A stretch of 64,000 nt of DNA from CAVQNQ01 sp963714205 (GCA_963714205.1 CAVQNQ010000003.1:186001-250000), one strand, 5' to 3'; shown: positions 30,884-40,076, numbered from the stretch's first letter. A program made the numbers and translations. Notes: a model not told the origin generated them from the letters alone.

Positions 30884-31192
30884 ATGCCCGGGGTCGAACG
30901 TGTGACAGTCACTCTGCCAAACGAACTGGTAAAGGACATCGACAAGCGCGAGAAGAATCGCAGTAAGTTCGTCGCGGAAGCCGTCCGGCGCGAGATCGAG
31001 AGGCGCCGCCGGGCCGAGCTCCGCCTCTCCTTGCAAAATCCCCACCCGGAAGGCGCGGCTCTCGCTGAGCAGGGGCTTGGGGAATGGAGCCGCAGCTTGC
31101 CCGAGGAGGACACCGAAGCGCTCGTCGACAGTAGCGCTGGTAAGCCGGTTCGGTGGGTTCCCGGCGAAGGCTGGGTGGAGGGGCGCGAGTGA
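30884..31192 (+). CDS. Ribbon-helix-helix antitoxin of a MazEF-like pair
   Basis: A 102-residue protein. The N-terminus is a ribbon-helix-helix DNA-binding fold: the strand ERVTVTLP is followed by two helices (ELVKDIDKREKN, SKFVAEAVRREIERR). The C-terminal half is acidic and probably wraps the toxin. It should neutralise the downstream PemK/MazF-type RNase and repress the operon through the upstream palindrome. The ATG at 30884 has GAGG six bases before it and is preferred over a TTG at 30872 that is also in frame. The stop overlaps the toxin start (GTGA). Confidence 0.82.
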   Translation: MPGVERVTVTLPNELVKDIDKREKNRSKFVAEAVRREIERRRRAELRLSLQNPHPEGAALAEQGLGEWSRSLPEEDTEALVDSSAGKPVRWVPGEGWVEGRE

Positions 31193-31563
31193 GGCTCGGC
31201 CGCGGCGCGGTCGTCATTGTCGATCTCGACCCCACGCTCGGCCACGAACAACGGGGTATCCGGCCTTGCGTCGTGGTGAGCGACCCCGACGTTATCGGCG
31301 ACCATCGTTTCCCGCTGGTTTGTGTCGTGCCGATAACAGGAACCGCTGGCGAGGGCCTGCTCTATCCTCCTTTGGCCCCCGGCCGAAGCGGTCTCGCGCG
31401 CAGGTCGTTCGCGCTGGTTGACCATCTACGATCGATCGACAAGCGCAGGGTGCTGCGCGTGTTCGGTGAGCTTGCGCGGGAGGAGATCGCCGCCATCGAT
31501 GAGGGTCTCACTAGTTTTCTTGGCCTGAGAGCCGAGTCAAGCCCCGATCCACCCATGCAATGA
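31189..31563 (+). CDS. MazF/PemK-family toxin (endoribonuclease)
   Basis: A 124-residue protein. The GTG start overlaps the antitoxin stop by 4 bases. The fold signature is clear: GRGAVVIVDLDPTLGHEQRGIRPCVVVS at the N-terminus (two adjacent conserved blocks), then PLVCVVPITG, and a C-terminal helix pair (VFGELAREEIAAIDEGLTSFL). Family members cleave mRNA or other RNA at short sequence motifs and stop growth when free of antitoxin. The conserved Arg after QRG and the Thr of PITG are present, so the enzyme looks intact. Confidence 0.87.
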   Translation: MRLGRGAVVIVDLDPTLGHEQRGIRPCVVVSDPDVIGDHRFPLVCVVPITGTAGEGLLYPPLAPGRSGLARRSFALVDHLRSIDKRRVLRVFGELAREEIAAIDEGLTSFLGLRAESSPDPPMQ

Positions 31564-31629
31564 ACGGCTCCAGCGAGCAGCCCCCAAGGCCCTCCCCCCG
31601 TTTTGTGTTCAAATAGTGAAATACACAAC

Positions 31630-32796
31630 ATGGCTTTTCGAGGCGTGGACTTTTTCTGCGTCGATGGACTGTTCGACGCCGAAGAGCTGATGGTGCGGCA
31701 GACCGCCCGGCGCTTCGCCGAGGAGCGCGTTCTACCGCTGATTCGCGATTGCTACCGCGACGCGCGGTTCCCTTCCGAGCTGATCCCCGAAATGGCGGAG
31801 TTGGGCTTTCTGGGCGCCAACCTGGAAGGCTACGGCTGTGCCGGGATGAGCAACATCGAGTACGGCCTGGTGATGCAGGAGCTGGAGCGCGCCGATTCCG
31901 GCGTCCGCAGCTTCGTCTCCGTGCAGGGCGCGCTGGTCATGTACCCCATCCACGCCTATGGCTCCGAAGAGCAGAAGCAGAAATGGCTGCCGCTCCTCGC
32001 TTCCGGCCGGGCCGTGGGTTGCTTCGGGTTGACTGAGCCGGACTTCGGCTCCAACCCCGGCGGTATGCGCACCACCGCGCGCCGCGAGGGCGACTGCTGG
32101 GTGCTCGATGGCGAAAAGACCTGGATCACCAATGGCGGCATCGCCGACGTGGCGGTGGTCTGGGCGCGCGTCCCGGAGGGTTTCGCCGGCTTTCTGGTGG
32201 AGCGCGGCACGCCGGGCTATTCCACCAGCGATATCCACGGCAAGTGGTCCATGCGGGCCTCGGTGACTTCCAGCCTCTCGTTCGCCGGCTGCCGCGTCCC
32301 GGAGAGCCAGCGGCTTCCCGGAGCGCGCGGCCTCAAGGCGGCCCTCTCCTGCCTTTCGCAGGCGCGTTTCGGCATCGGCTGGGGAGCCATCGGCGCGGCC
32401 ATGGATTGCTATGAGACGGCGCGCCAGTACGTGATCGTGCGCAAACAGTTCGCGGGGCGCCCCATCGCCTCGCATCAGCTTGTACAGGAGAAACTGGCCT
32501 GGATGGTCACCGAGATCGCCAAGGCGCAACTGCTGGCGATGCAGGCCGGGCGGCTGAAGGACCAGGGCAAACTCGAGCCGGCGCAAATCTCCATGCTCAA
32601 GCGGAACAATGTCTGGATGGCTCTCGAGTGCGCGCGGCTCAGCCGCGATCTGTTGGGCGCCAACGGAATCACGGACGAATACCCCGTCATGCGCCACCTG
32701 GCGAACCTGGAAACCGTCAAGACGTATGAAGGCACGGACCACATCCACGCCCTGGTGATCGGGGAGAAGGTCACGGGGATCGCGGCCTACGAGTGA
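31630..32796 (+). CDS. Acyl-CoA dehydrogenase, glutaryl-CoA dehydrogenase-like
   Basis: A 388-residue flavoprotein. It has an ACAD N-terminal helical domain, then the middle domain with RSFVSVQGALVM and CFGLTEPDFGSNPGGM, and a C-terminal domain ending KTYEGTDHIHALVIGEKVTG, which carries the catalytic Glu. These blocks resemble glutaryl-CoA dehydrogenase, which converts glutaryl-CoA to crotonyl-CoA in lysine, tryptophan and aromatic degradation; another short acyl-CoA is possible. The Asn in GSNP replaces the usual Asp. The ATG at 31630 begins the conserved sequence. It lies 26 bases before the next gene. Confidence 0.88.
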   Translation: MAFRGVDFFCVDGLFDAEELMVRQTARRFAEERVLPLIRDCYRDARFPSELIPEMAELGFLGANLEGYGCAGMSNIEYGLVMQELERADSGVRSFVSVQGALVMYPIHAYGSEEQKQKWLPLLASGRAVGCFGLTEPDFGSNPGGMRTTARREGDCWVLDGEKTWITNGGIADVAVVWARVPEGFAGFLVERGTPGYSTSDIHGKWSMRASVTSSLSFAGCRVPESQRLPGARGLKAALSCLSQARFGIGWGAIGAAMDCYETARQYVIVRKQFAGRPIASHQLVQEKLAWMVTEIAKAQLLAMQAGRLKDQGKLEPAQISMLKRNNVWMALECARLSRDLLGANGITDEYPVMRHLANLETVKTYEGTDHIHALVIGEKVTGIAAYE

Positions 32797-32822
32797 GGGC
32801 GCGGCGTCCCCCGAAGGACAAT

Positions 32823-34874
32823 ATGCTTCTTTACGCTTTTACCATTGTTATCAGCGCATTCCTGCTTTTTCAGGTGGAGCCGATCATCGCCAAGATCATA
32901 CTGCCCTGGTTCGGCGGAACGGCGGCGGTGTGGACCACCTGCCTGCTCTTTTTCCAAATAGCGCTGCTGCTGGGATACCTGTACGCGCACGCGCTGGTGC
33001 GGTATTTAAAACCGCGCGCGCAGATGATCGTGCATGGCGGGCTTCTGCTGGTTAGCGCGCTGGCGCTGCCGGTCTATCCCAACGCCTCCTGGAAGCCGGC
33101 CGCTCCGGACGATCCCTTGTTCAAGATTCTGGGGCTGCTGGCCGCCAACGTGGGCCTGCCTTATTTCCTGCTCTCGACTACCGGCCCGCTGTTGCAGGCC
33201 TGGTACGCCCGGCGCTTCAAGGGCGCCATGCCCTACCGCCTGTACGCGCTTTCGAATGCCGGCTCCATGTTCGCGCTGCTAAGCTACCCGGTGCTGTTCG
33301 AGCCGGTGTTCACCACCCACCAGCAGGCCTGGATGTGGTCGGGGGCGTATGGCCTCTTCATCGTGCTGTGCGGCATCGTGGCGTTCCGCACGGGCAACGC
33401 GCTGGCGCTGGCTCCGGAACCCCAAGCCGGCCCGGACGATCCGGAAGCCGTGCCTCCCGGAGCGCGGCAATACGCCATGTGGCTGGCTCTGCCGGCCGCA
33501 GCCTCGGTGCTGCTGCTGGCCATCACCAACCACATGTCGCAGAATGTGGCGGCCATACCGTTTCTATGGGTGCTGCCGCTGAGCATCTACCTGCTCACCT
33601 TCATCCTGTGCTTTGAAGGCAGCGGCTGGTACCGGCGCAATCCCTACCTGCAGCTTCTGGCGGTGGCGCTGGGCAGCATGGCCTATGCGACGGGCCAGGA
33701 TTCGAGCGGCGTGGTCTCCATCAAGGTGCTGGTTCCGCTGTTCTCCCTCGGCCTGTTCACGTGCTGCATGGTGTGCCATGGCGAGCTGGTCCGCATGAAG
33801 CCGCACCCGCGTTATCTCACGCACTTTTATGTGATGGTCTCGGCCGGAGGAGCTTTGGGCGGCCTGTTTGTCGGCCTGGTGGCGCCTCTCCTCTTTAATG
33901 CTTTCTACGAGTTCCAGATCGGTATGGTTTTCTGCGCGGTGGTGGTATGGGTGGCGCTGCGGCTGGACCCCACCATCCCCGAATGGTACCGCGGATGGCG
34001 CCGGCTTATTCCCGATGCCGCCGCCTTGCTGATCGTGGGGATGGCCATTTACTTGGGGATGCAAACGCGCGACGCCACGCGCGACTCCCGCGTGCTGGTG
34101 CGCAACTTCTATGGCGGGTTGCGGGTGCGCGATTCCGGCCCGCCCGCGGGGCTCGATTCCGTTCGCACCCTGACGCATGGCACCATCAACCACGGCGAGG
34201 AGTATCTGAACCTCGCCCGCCGCCAACTGCCCACCACCTACTATGGCCCCAACACGGGCGTGGGGGTGGCTATCCGCGACAAACAGAAGAAAGGCGCCAT
34301 CCGCGTGGGCGTGGTGGGGCTGGGCACCGGAACCATCGCCGCGTACTCCCGGCTGGGAGATTATTACCGCTTTTACGAACTCAATCCGCTGGTGCCTGTG
34401 ATCAACCGCGAGCAGTTCTATTTCGTGCCGGAAGCCAAAGGAAAGGTGGAGATCGCCATGGGGGACGCCCGCCTGTCGCTCGAACGCGAAGCCCCCGAGA
34501 ACTTCGACGTGCTGGCGGTGGATGCCTTTTCGAGCGACTCGATCCCCGTGCATCTGCTGACGAAGGAAGCCATGGTGCTGTTCTTCCGCCACCTCAAGCC
34601 GGACGGCATCCTGGCCGTGCACATCTCCAATCGCTATCTGGATCTGGAGCCCGTCATGGACGCCGAAACGCGCGCCACCGGGAAGATCGCACGCGTGGTG
34701 GACACCGACGACGACGAATCCGTGGACGTGTTCGGCGCCACGTGGGTGCTGGTAACTTCGCCGCAGCCGGGCTTCGACACCGATGTCAGGACTTCGTCGT
34801 TCCTGATCGAATCCAAGAAAACCGTGCGGCTGTGGACCGACGATTACAGTAATCTGTTTCAGATCCTAAAATAG
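32823..34874 (+). CDS. Membrane-anchored spermidine-synthase-like protein
   Basis: A 683-residue fusion. The first 415 residues contain about 10-12 membrane helices resembling the MFS-like N-terminal half of fused spermidine synthases (FLLFQVEPIIAKIILPWFGG is a typical opening, seen at about 15-34). The C-terminal 250 residues form a SAM-binding Rossmann fold with VGVVGLGTGTIAAY (about 494), an acidic strand end YELNP and AVDAFSSDSIPVHL (about 565). It may transfer an aminopropyl or other group to a membrane-associated substrate; true spermidine synthase activity is not certain. An AAGGA site lies 5 bases before the ATG at 32823. An overlapping GTG at 32793 is an alternative start. Confidence 0.82.
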   Translation: MLLYAFTIVISAFLLFQVEPIIAKIILPWFGGTAAVWTTCLLFFQIALLLGYLYAHALVRYLKPRAQMIVHGGLLLVSALALPVYPNASWKPAAPDDPLFKILGLLAANVGLPYFLLSTTGPLLQAWYARRFKGAMPYRLYALSNAGSMFALLSYPVLFEPVFTTHQQAWMWSGAYGLFIVLCGIVAFRTGNALALAPEPQAGPDDPEAVPPGARQYAMWLALPAAASVLLLAITNHMSQNVAAIPFLWVLPLSIYLLTFILCFEGSGWYRRNPYLQLLAVALGSMAYATGQDSSGVVSIKVLVPLFSLGLFTCCMVCHGELVRMKPHPRYLTHFYVMVSAGGALGGLFVGLVAPLLFNAFYEFQIGMVFCAVVVWVALRLDPTIPEWYRGWRRLIPDAAALLIVGMAIYLGMQTRDATRDSRVLVRNFYGGLRVRDSGPPAGLDSVRTLTHGTINHGEEYLNLARRQLPTTYYGPNTGVGVAIRDKQKKGAIRVGVVGLGTGTIAAYSRLGDYYRFYELNPLVPVINREQFYFVPEAKGKVEIAMGDARLSLEREAPENFDVLAVDAFSSDSIPVHLLTKEAMVLFFRHLKPDGILAVHISNRYLDLEPVMDAETRATGKIARVVDTDDDESVDVFGATWVLVTSPQPGFDTDVRTSSFLIESKKTVRLWTDDYSNLFQILK

Positions 34875-34910
34875 CGTTAGAATATAACCTGTCCGCGTCC
34901 ACGGCCTGAA

Positions 34911-34951
34911 TTGTCTGTAATCGGACAAGTCGGTCTGCTATCATCAGACTG
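34911..34951 (+). promoter_or_regulatory. Two tandem hairpins in the leader of the BACON protein gene
   Basis: TTGTCTG (34911-34917) pairs with CGGACAA (34922-34928) around a TAAT loop. CGGTCTG (34931-34937) pairs with CAGACTG (34945-34951) around seven bases. They end just before the GAGG ribosome site (34954-34957) and the ATG (34963). They may be operator half-sites or mRNA leader structure. Confidence 0.35.
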
Positions 34952-34962
34952 CCGAGGCACAC

Positions 34963-37900
34963 ATGGACGCCGGAAATTCGCTCCAGAAAACCGCTGTAGT
35001 TACCTTTCTTATAGTGCTGATGGCCGCCACGGCATCGGCCCAGAATCTGCTTGTGGCTGTGCCGGGAGGCACTCCCGAGAGCATATTCCAGCTCACTTTG
35101 ACCAACTGCACGGACTATTACCAGGCCGTAAACGTAACTACCGACAATTCCGGCTCGCCTAACTTCAACGTTTCGGTTTCCTACGCGAGTCAGGGGGGTA
35201 ATTCTAGCTGGTTGAGTGTCTCGCCTACAGCCGGAATAGCCGGGAGCGCGGCGACGCAACTGATCCTGGCCTTGGCGCCGGGTACCTTCGTTTCGTATCC
35301 CGACGCCACGGTCACGATCTCCGCGCCCGGCTACGGCTCGGCCACTTTGGCCGTAGCGCTCGCCTTCAGCTCGACCTGCGGGGGCACCGGCACGCTCACG
35401 TTGAGTCCCAGTTCGCTCAGCCTGAATTCGACGACCACCACCGGTCCCATCACGCTCGCGAACGGCACCTCTTCGCAGGTATCCTATACCGCCTCCACGG
35501 ACGAGTCCTGGCTTACGGTCTCCCCCACCAGCGGCAACGTGGCCTCCGGCGCCACAACCCCGCTTTCGGTGAGCGCCAGCGCCGTGGGACTGAGCAACGC
35601 AGCCTACACCGGCCATGTCAACGTATCCGCCGGCGGCTCCACTCTGACCGCTACGGTGACGTTTACGGTATCCGGCGGAAACTTGACTGTCGGCGGCAGT
35701 GCGTCCTTGGCTGTAAGCTGGTCGTACAACTCCGGCTCCAGTTCGCCGGACAGCATCTATGCCATACAGAGCGCCAGCGGCGCCAGCACCTACAGCTACC
35801 AGGTGACCACCACGAGCGGCGGAAGCTGGCTGTTGGCCAATTACACCACCAGCGGCAGCGGTTACCCGGTCAGCGCCGGCGTACACCTCACGCTCTCCTC
35901 GGTAGGATCGAGCCTGGTTACCGGTGTGTATCAAGGCACGGTGAACCTGACCTCATCCGATGGCGGGACGGCCTCGGTTACGGTCACGCTCTCAGTTAAC
36001 GGCGGGACGGTCACCGGCGTGAATATCAGCCCGGGCACCAGCTATACCTTCACCGCCAACTCCGGCTCGACCACCCCGCAGAGCACCACCTTCACCGTAT
36101 CGGCGAGCGCCAATACGGCCCTGAGCGCGCCCACGGTTACCACCTACAATGGCGGCAGCGCCTGGCTCGCGATCAACACGACTGCCAGCGGCACGTCTTA
36201 TGAGACCATCCAGGTCACGGTGAACCCGTCGAACCTGGCGAGTGGCACTTACACCGGCTCCATCACGGTCCCCAGTTCGGCGGGAAATGGCTCGATTTCC
36301 ATCACCTTGAACGTGGCGGCCGGCGGAGGCAGCGCCAACACGCTGTCGGGCATAGCTCCCACATCGCTTTCCTTCGCTTACCAGGTGGGCGCCTCGACTG
36401 CCTCACTCGGATTAGTCCAGTACATTGCCGTGACCGGGTCGACGGCCTCTTTCTCAGCCACTGCGGATCAGAACTGGATCACGCCCTTCCCCGCCTCGGG
36501 AACCGCTCCGGGCAACGTGGGTGTGTACGTCTATCCCGGCAGCCTGGCGGCCGGCACGTATACTGGCAATGTCACCATTACGAGCGGCTCGGGGACCACC
36601 ACGGTGCCTGTCTCCCTCCTGGTCACAGGTTCGTCCGGAACCCCGGTAATGGGGGTGTACAATCAGGGCGACGTAGTCTTCCCCACCGGCGGCAGCTACA
36701 GCAGTTCCCTTGTCCTGACGGCCAGCGACGGCTCCACGCCGGCGGCCACCGCCGTGGTCACGTCCAACACGCCTTGGCTCTCGGCTTCCCTGATCGGGAC
36801 GAATCTCACGGTCACAGCCAATGCCTCGGGCTACACCACCGGAACCTACACCGGGACGGTCACCATAACCTCCGCCAGCTATGCCAACAGTCCTCTGGTC
36901 ATGCCGGTGGTCCTGGTGGTGAATGAAGGCGGAACCACTGCGGGACTGTCGTTCAGCACGCTCAACCAGTTCAACGTCACGGCGGGCGGACCCTCGCAAT
37001 CGCAGACGCTCAACGTCACGGCGCCGAATTCCAGCTTCGGCTACACGCTGACGGTGACTTCAGGCGGCAACTGGCTCACCACCAACCCGGTTTCCGGCAG
37101 CAGCATGAGCGGCTCGCAGTCCGTCGTCGTGACGGCCACTCCCGGAAGCCTCGCGCCGGGAACCTACACCGGAATGCTCGCGTTCAACACCAGCGGAAAC
37201 ACGCAGACAGTCAACGTGAGCATGGTAGTGGGCGGCAGCGCCAACACGATTACAGCGTCCTCCAGCAGCCTCCCCTTCACCTACCAGGTGGGCGGCGCGA
37301 CGCCGGCTGCGCAGAGTTTCAACGTGACCAGCGCGGCCGGGTCGGCGGGCCTGGGAGTGACGCTTTCGATTACCCCCATCAGCCCCGCCACCGCCAACTG
37401 GCTGAGCGCGAGCTTCCTCAACGGTAGTACCACCGCCACCACCCCGGCGACGGTCAACGCCGGCATCAACACGGCGGGCCTTTCGCCGGGGAACTACAGC
37501 GCCAACATCGTGGTTACGCCCAGCACCGGAAACGCAGTCAGCGTCGGGGTAACCCTGGTTGTGCAGTCCGCTCCGGCCGTGCCGGTGGTATCCGCTTCTC
37601 CCACGAGCCTGACTTTCAGCGCTCAGGCCGGATCCAGCGTTCAGACGCAGGCCGTGACGGTGTCAGGCGGAGGGAGCAACGCCGCCTTCACCGCCACGGC
37701 TGCCCCCGCCACCGGCAGCGGCTGGCTAACGGTCACGCCTGCCAGCGGGAACACCGGAACCAGCGGTACATCCGTCTCCGTGAAAGTGGATCCGTCCAAC
37801 CTGACCGCCGGCAGTTACACCGGCACGGTAACCATCGCGGGAGCCAGCGGGGCCACCGGTTCGACGGTAGTCACCGTGAGCCTAACGGTGACCGCTCCGC

Positions 37901-38637
37901 TTCCCACCATCGCCAGCGTCAAAAGCGCCGCCAGTTATGCGACTGGAACCGTATCGCCGGGCGAGATCGTGGCCATTTTCTCTCCCACCGGCGGCACTCA
38001 TCCCGTCGGGCCGGCGACGCCCGCCCTTCTGACCCAAGCCCTGATCGTCAACGGCCAACTGCCCACCACTCTGGGTGGCGTGCAGGCGTTCTTCAACGGG
38101 TATCCCGCGCCTCTTTACTACGCGAGCGCCAGCCAGGTGAATGCCATCGTGCCGTATGAGATCGCCTCCGCGGGCTCGGTCACCGTTCTGGTGAAGTACC
38201 AGGGGCAGACCTCCAACGGCGTCACGCTCACGGTATCTCCCACCGTTCCTGGTATCTTCGCCGCCAACAGCCAGGGTACCGGCCCGGCGCTCGCCGCGAA
38301 TCCGGATGGGAGCTACAATACGCCCGGCAATCCGGCCGCTAAAGGGAGCACGGTGGCTTTGTATGTCACTGGGGAGGGCCTGACGTCTCCGGCCAGCGTG
38401 ACCGGCCAGGTAACGCCGCTGTCTGCCAACACCCCGAAGCCTGTCGCCGCCGTAGGCGTTACAATTGACGGCCAGCCCGTTCAAGTGCAGTTTTGGGGTG
38501 AAGCTCCAGGAGAAGTGGCCGGGCTGCTACAACTCAACGTGACCATCCCGGTGAACGCCCCGACGGGCGATCTGCCGCTCCTGGTGAACATCGGCGGCAA
38601 CAGCAGTCAGGCCGGTGTGACTATTTCAGTGCAGTAA
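34963..38637 (+). CDS. Secreted BACON-repeat protein with TIGR03437 C-terminal domain
   Basis: A 1224-residue protein. It has a signal peptide (about 1-26, ending ATASAQ). About eight tandem Ig-like BACON-type repeats of some 95-110 residues follow, each ending in a strand like GTYTGTVTI (seen near residues 213, 320, 429, 532, 627, 733, 843 and 950). Each repeat also carries a WLxxxPxSG-like stretch (SSWLSVSPTAG, GGNWLTTNPVSG). The last 240 residues form the TIGR03437 domain, opening with SAASYATGTVSPGEIVAIF. BACON domains are thought to bind carbohydrate or mucin; TIGR03437 has no known role and is abundant in Solibacter-type Acidobacteria. Composition is rich in Ser, Thr and Gly, typical of extracellular proteins. 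Confidence 0.88.
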   Translation: MDAGNSLQKTAVVTFLIVLMAATASAQNLLVAVPGGTPESIFQLTLTNCTDYYQAVNVTTDNSGSPNFNVSVSYASQGGNSSWLSVSPTAGIAGSAATQLILALAPGTFVSYPDATVTISAPGYGSATLAVALAFSSTCGGTGTLTLSPSSLSLNSTTTTGPITLANGTSSQVSYTASTDESWLTVSPTSGNVASGATTPLSVSASAVGLSNAAYTGHVNVSAGGSTLTATVTFTVSGGNLTVGGSASLAVSWSYNSGSSSPDSIYAIQSASGASTYSYQVTTTSGGSWLLANYTTSGSGYPVSAGVHLTLSSVGSSLVTGVYQGTVNLTSSDGGTASVTVTLSVNGGTVTGVNISPGTSYTFTANSGSTTPQSTTFTVSASANTALSAPTVTTYNGGSAWLAINTTASGTSYETIQVTVNPSNLASGTYTGSITVPSSAGNGSISITLNVAAGGGSANTLSGIAPTSLSFAYQVGASTASLGLVQYIAVTGSTASFSATADQNWITPFPASGTAPGNVGVYVYPGSLAAGTYTGNVTITSGSGTTTVPVSLLVTGSSGTPVMGVYNQGDVVFPTGGSYSSSLVLTASDGSTPAATAVVTSNTPWLSASLIGTNLTVTANASGYTTGTYTGTVTITSASYANSPLVMPVVLVVNEGGTTAGLSFSTLNQFNVTAGGPSQSQTLNVTAPNSSFGYTLTVTSGGNWLTTNPVSGSSMSGSQSVVVTATPGSLAPGTYTGMLAFNTSGNTQTVNVSMVVGGSANTITASSSSLPFTYQVGGATPAAQSFNVTSAAGSAGLGVTLSITPISPATANWLSASFLNGSTTATTPATVNAGINTAGLSPGNYSANIVVTPSTGNAVSVGVTLVVQSAPAVPVVSASPTSLTFSAQAGSSVQTQAVTVSGGGSNAAFTATAAPATGSGWLTVTPASGNTGTSGTSVSVKVDPSNLTAGSYTGTVTIAGASGATGSTVVTVSLTVTAPLPTIASVKSAASYATGTVSPGEIVAIFSPTGGTHPVGPATPALLTQALIVNGQLPTTLGGVQAFFNGYPAPLYYASASQVNAIVPYEIASAGSVTVLVKYQGQTSNGVTLTVSPTVPGIFAANSQGTGPALAANPDGSYNTPGNPAAKGSTVALYVTGEGLTSPASVTGQVTPLSANTPKPVAAVGVTIDGQPVQVQFWGEAPGEVAGLLQLNVTIPVNAPTGDLPLLVNIGGNSSQAGVTISVQ

Positions 38638-38650
38638 AGCCAGCCGGGCC

Positions 38651-38681
38651 GGGACGGGGCGCGTGCCGCGCGCCTCGTCCC
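38651..38681. terminator. Strong GC hairpin between convergent genes
   Basis: GGGACG-G-GGCGCG (38651-38663) pairs with CGCGCC-T-CGTCCC (38669-38681) around a five-base loop. This is a 13-pair stem with one G-U, 13 bases past the BACON gene stop and 33 bases past the DUF362 stop on the other strand. No T-run lies on either side. It is well placed to stop or protect both transcripts. Confidence 0.5.
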
Positions 38682-38713
38682 CGCTCCAGCGGCTTCGAAT
38701 CGATCGCTCTGGC

Positions 38714-39886
38714 TTAGGCGTAAGTGGGGCGATCTTCGTCCTCCGGGCGCCGGTTGCGGCCCAGGTTCCCCGGCAGGTCCAGCATCGGACCACGCCACTC
38801 CAGCATCCGGTCCACATCGGCGTGCAGCCGGTATTTCCGTTTCACGTCGTCGATCTTGGCGCCAATCACGTCGATCTTCTGCAGATCGTATTGGCCCACG
38901 CCGCCCTGGTAGGCGTAGTTCAAATAGCCGGGCCAGCTGGAGTCGATTTCCATGCACGCCAGGCAAACACGGTCCGCCGCCAGAAAATCCGTGGAGGCCA
39001 CGGCGATGCGGTGCGGCACTGGGGTTCCCGAAACGGGACCGTTCCCTTCCATGCCCTCGAAGCCGTCCACCAGGCCCACGCCCCAGTTGTGCTTCATGAA
39101 CTGGGCGCCCAGATACATGTTATAGTTGCCCGCCCGGATGCCCACGTGGAACTTGCGCTTGTCGCTTTCCGCCCAAGGCCGCGTAATTCCCGGAGGCGGC
39201 GTCATGGCCGCGCCCAAAACCATGTTCTTGATGGTAAAGGTGGCTACCACCATGTTGTGCGTCTTCATCACCGCCGAGGAGATTACAAAAGCATCGGGGT
39301 CCACGAGACGAGCGGCCATGCGGATGGGAACCGGGTGCATATCATAGTCGATGCCGAGCAAAAGCTTGTACGCATTCTCATTCTCGTTGGGAATATCGAG
39401 CTTGGCGTTGAGAGTCTTATGCTCGGCGAAAATCTTGTCCCAACCGAACTGGCTGGTAGCCTGCTTGGCGGGAGTGCCGCTGACTTCGGCGACCACCACC
39501 TCACCCTTAAAACGAGGCGCCAGGTAATCGAGGATACCGTGCACCGTATCGGCCTGCGTGGAAATCAGTTCCCGGCTCGGCTCGATACCATTGGGCTTGA
39601 TAATGACGTATTTCCGGGTCTTGAGAATCGGCTTGATCTGGTCGTCGATGGCTACCAGCGCATCGGTGATATTCTTGCGCCGGGTGTCGCCTTTGATCAG
39701 CGCTACCTTCGAGCGTTTATCGTAATAATTGAATAGCTTCTCGACGTTGGCGGTGCCCATGCGAGGGTCCTGCGGCGTCGCCCCTGGATCGACAGGCGGC
39801 TGCTTCTTCTGTTGTGCGAGAAGTAGGCCCTGAGCGGCGGCTATGGCCCCCGCGCGGGCAAAAAAGGATCGGCGTGTGGATGACAT
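38714..39886 (-). CDS. DUF362 protein with Tat signal
   Basis: A 390-residue protein. The N-terminus carries a twin-arginine signal (STRRSFFARAGAIAAAQG), so it is probably exported folded, which often means a bound cofactor. The body matches DUF362, with VIIKPNG, the DTVHGILDYL helix, VVAEVSG, FVISSAVMKTHNMVVATFTIKN and VGLVDGFEGMEGNGPV blocks. DUF362 proteins are linked to iron-sulfur proteins but have no established reaction; no ferredoxin-type Cys cluster is seen here. The gene is alone, convergent with the BACON gene and divergent from rpsO. Confidence 0.83.
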   Translation of the reverse strand: MSSTRRSFFARAGAIAAAQGLLLAQQKKQPPVDPGATPQDPRMGTANVEKLFNYYDKRSKVALIKGDTRRKNITDALVAIDDQIKPILKTRKYVIIKPNGIEPSRELISTQADTVHGILDYLAPRFKGEVVVAEVSGTPAKQATSQFGWDKIFAEHKTLNAKLDIPNENENAYKLLLGIDYDMHPVPIRMAARLVDPDAFVISSAVMKTHNMVVATFTIKNMVLGAAMTPPPGITRPWAESDKRKFHVGIRAGNYNMYLGAQFMKHNWGVGLVDGFEGMEGNGPVSGTPVPHRIAVASTDFLAADRVCLACMEIDSSWPGYLNYAYQGGVGQYDLQKIDVIGAKIDDVKRKYRLHADVDRMLEWRGPMLDLPGNLGRNRRPEDEDRPTYA

Positions 39887-40076
39887 CGGTCATGACCTCC
39901 GCTCGGCCAAAGCGGCCGAACAGTACCAGTATACTCCAGATTCGGGCCTTTTTGTCTTGCAAAGACGTGACATCTGTTGCCCCCCATCGGCGCTTGCAGG
40001 TCCGCCCCCTCACCCGCCCGATCCGGTAGCGGCATGGTTGGGGCGCCGGTTGGTTATCGGTGGCATGGGCCATCTG

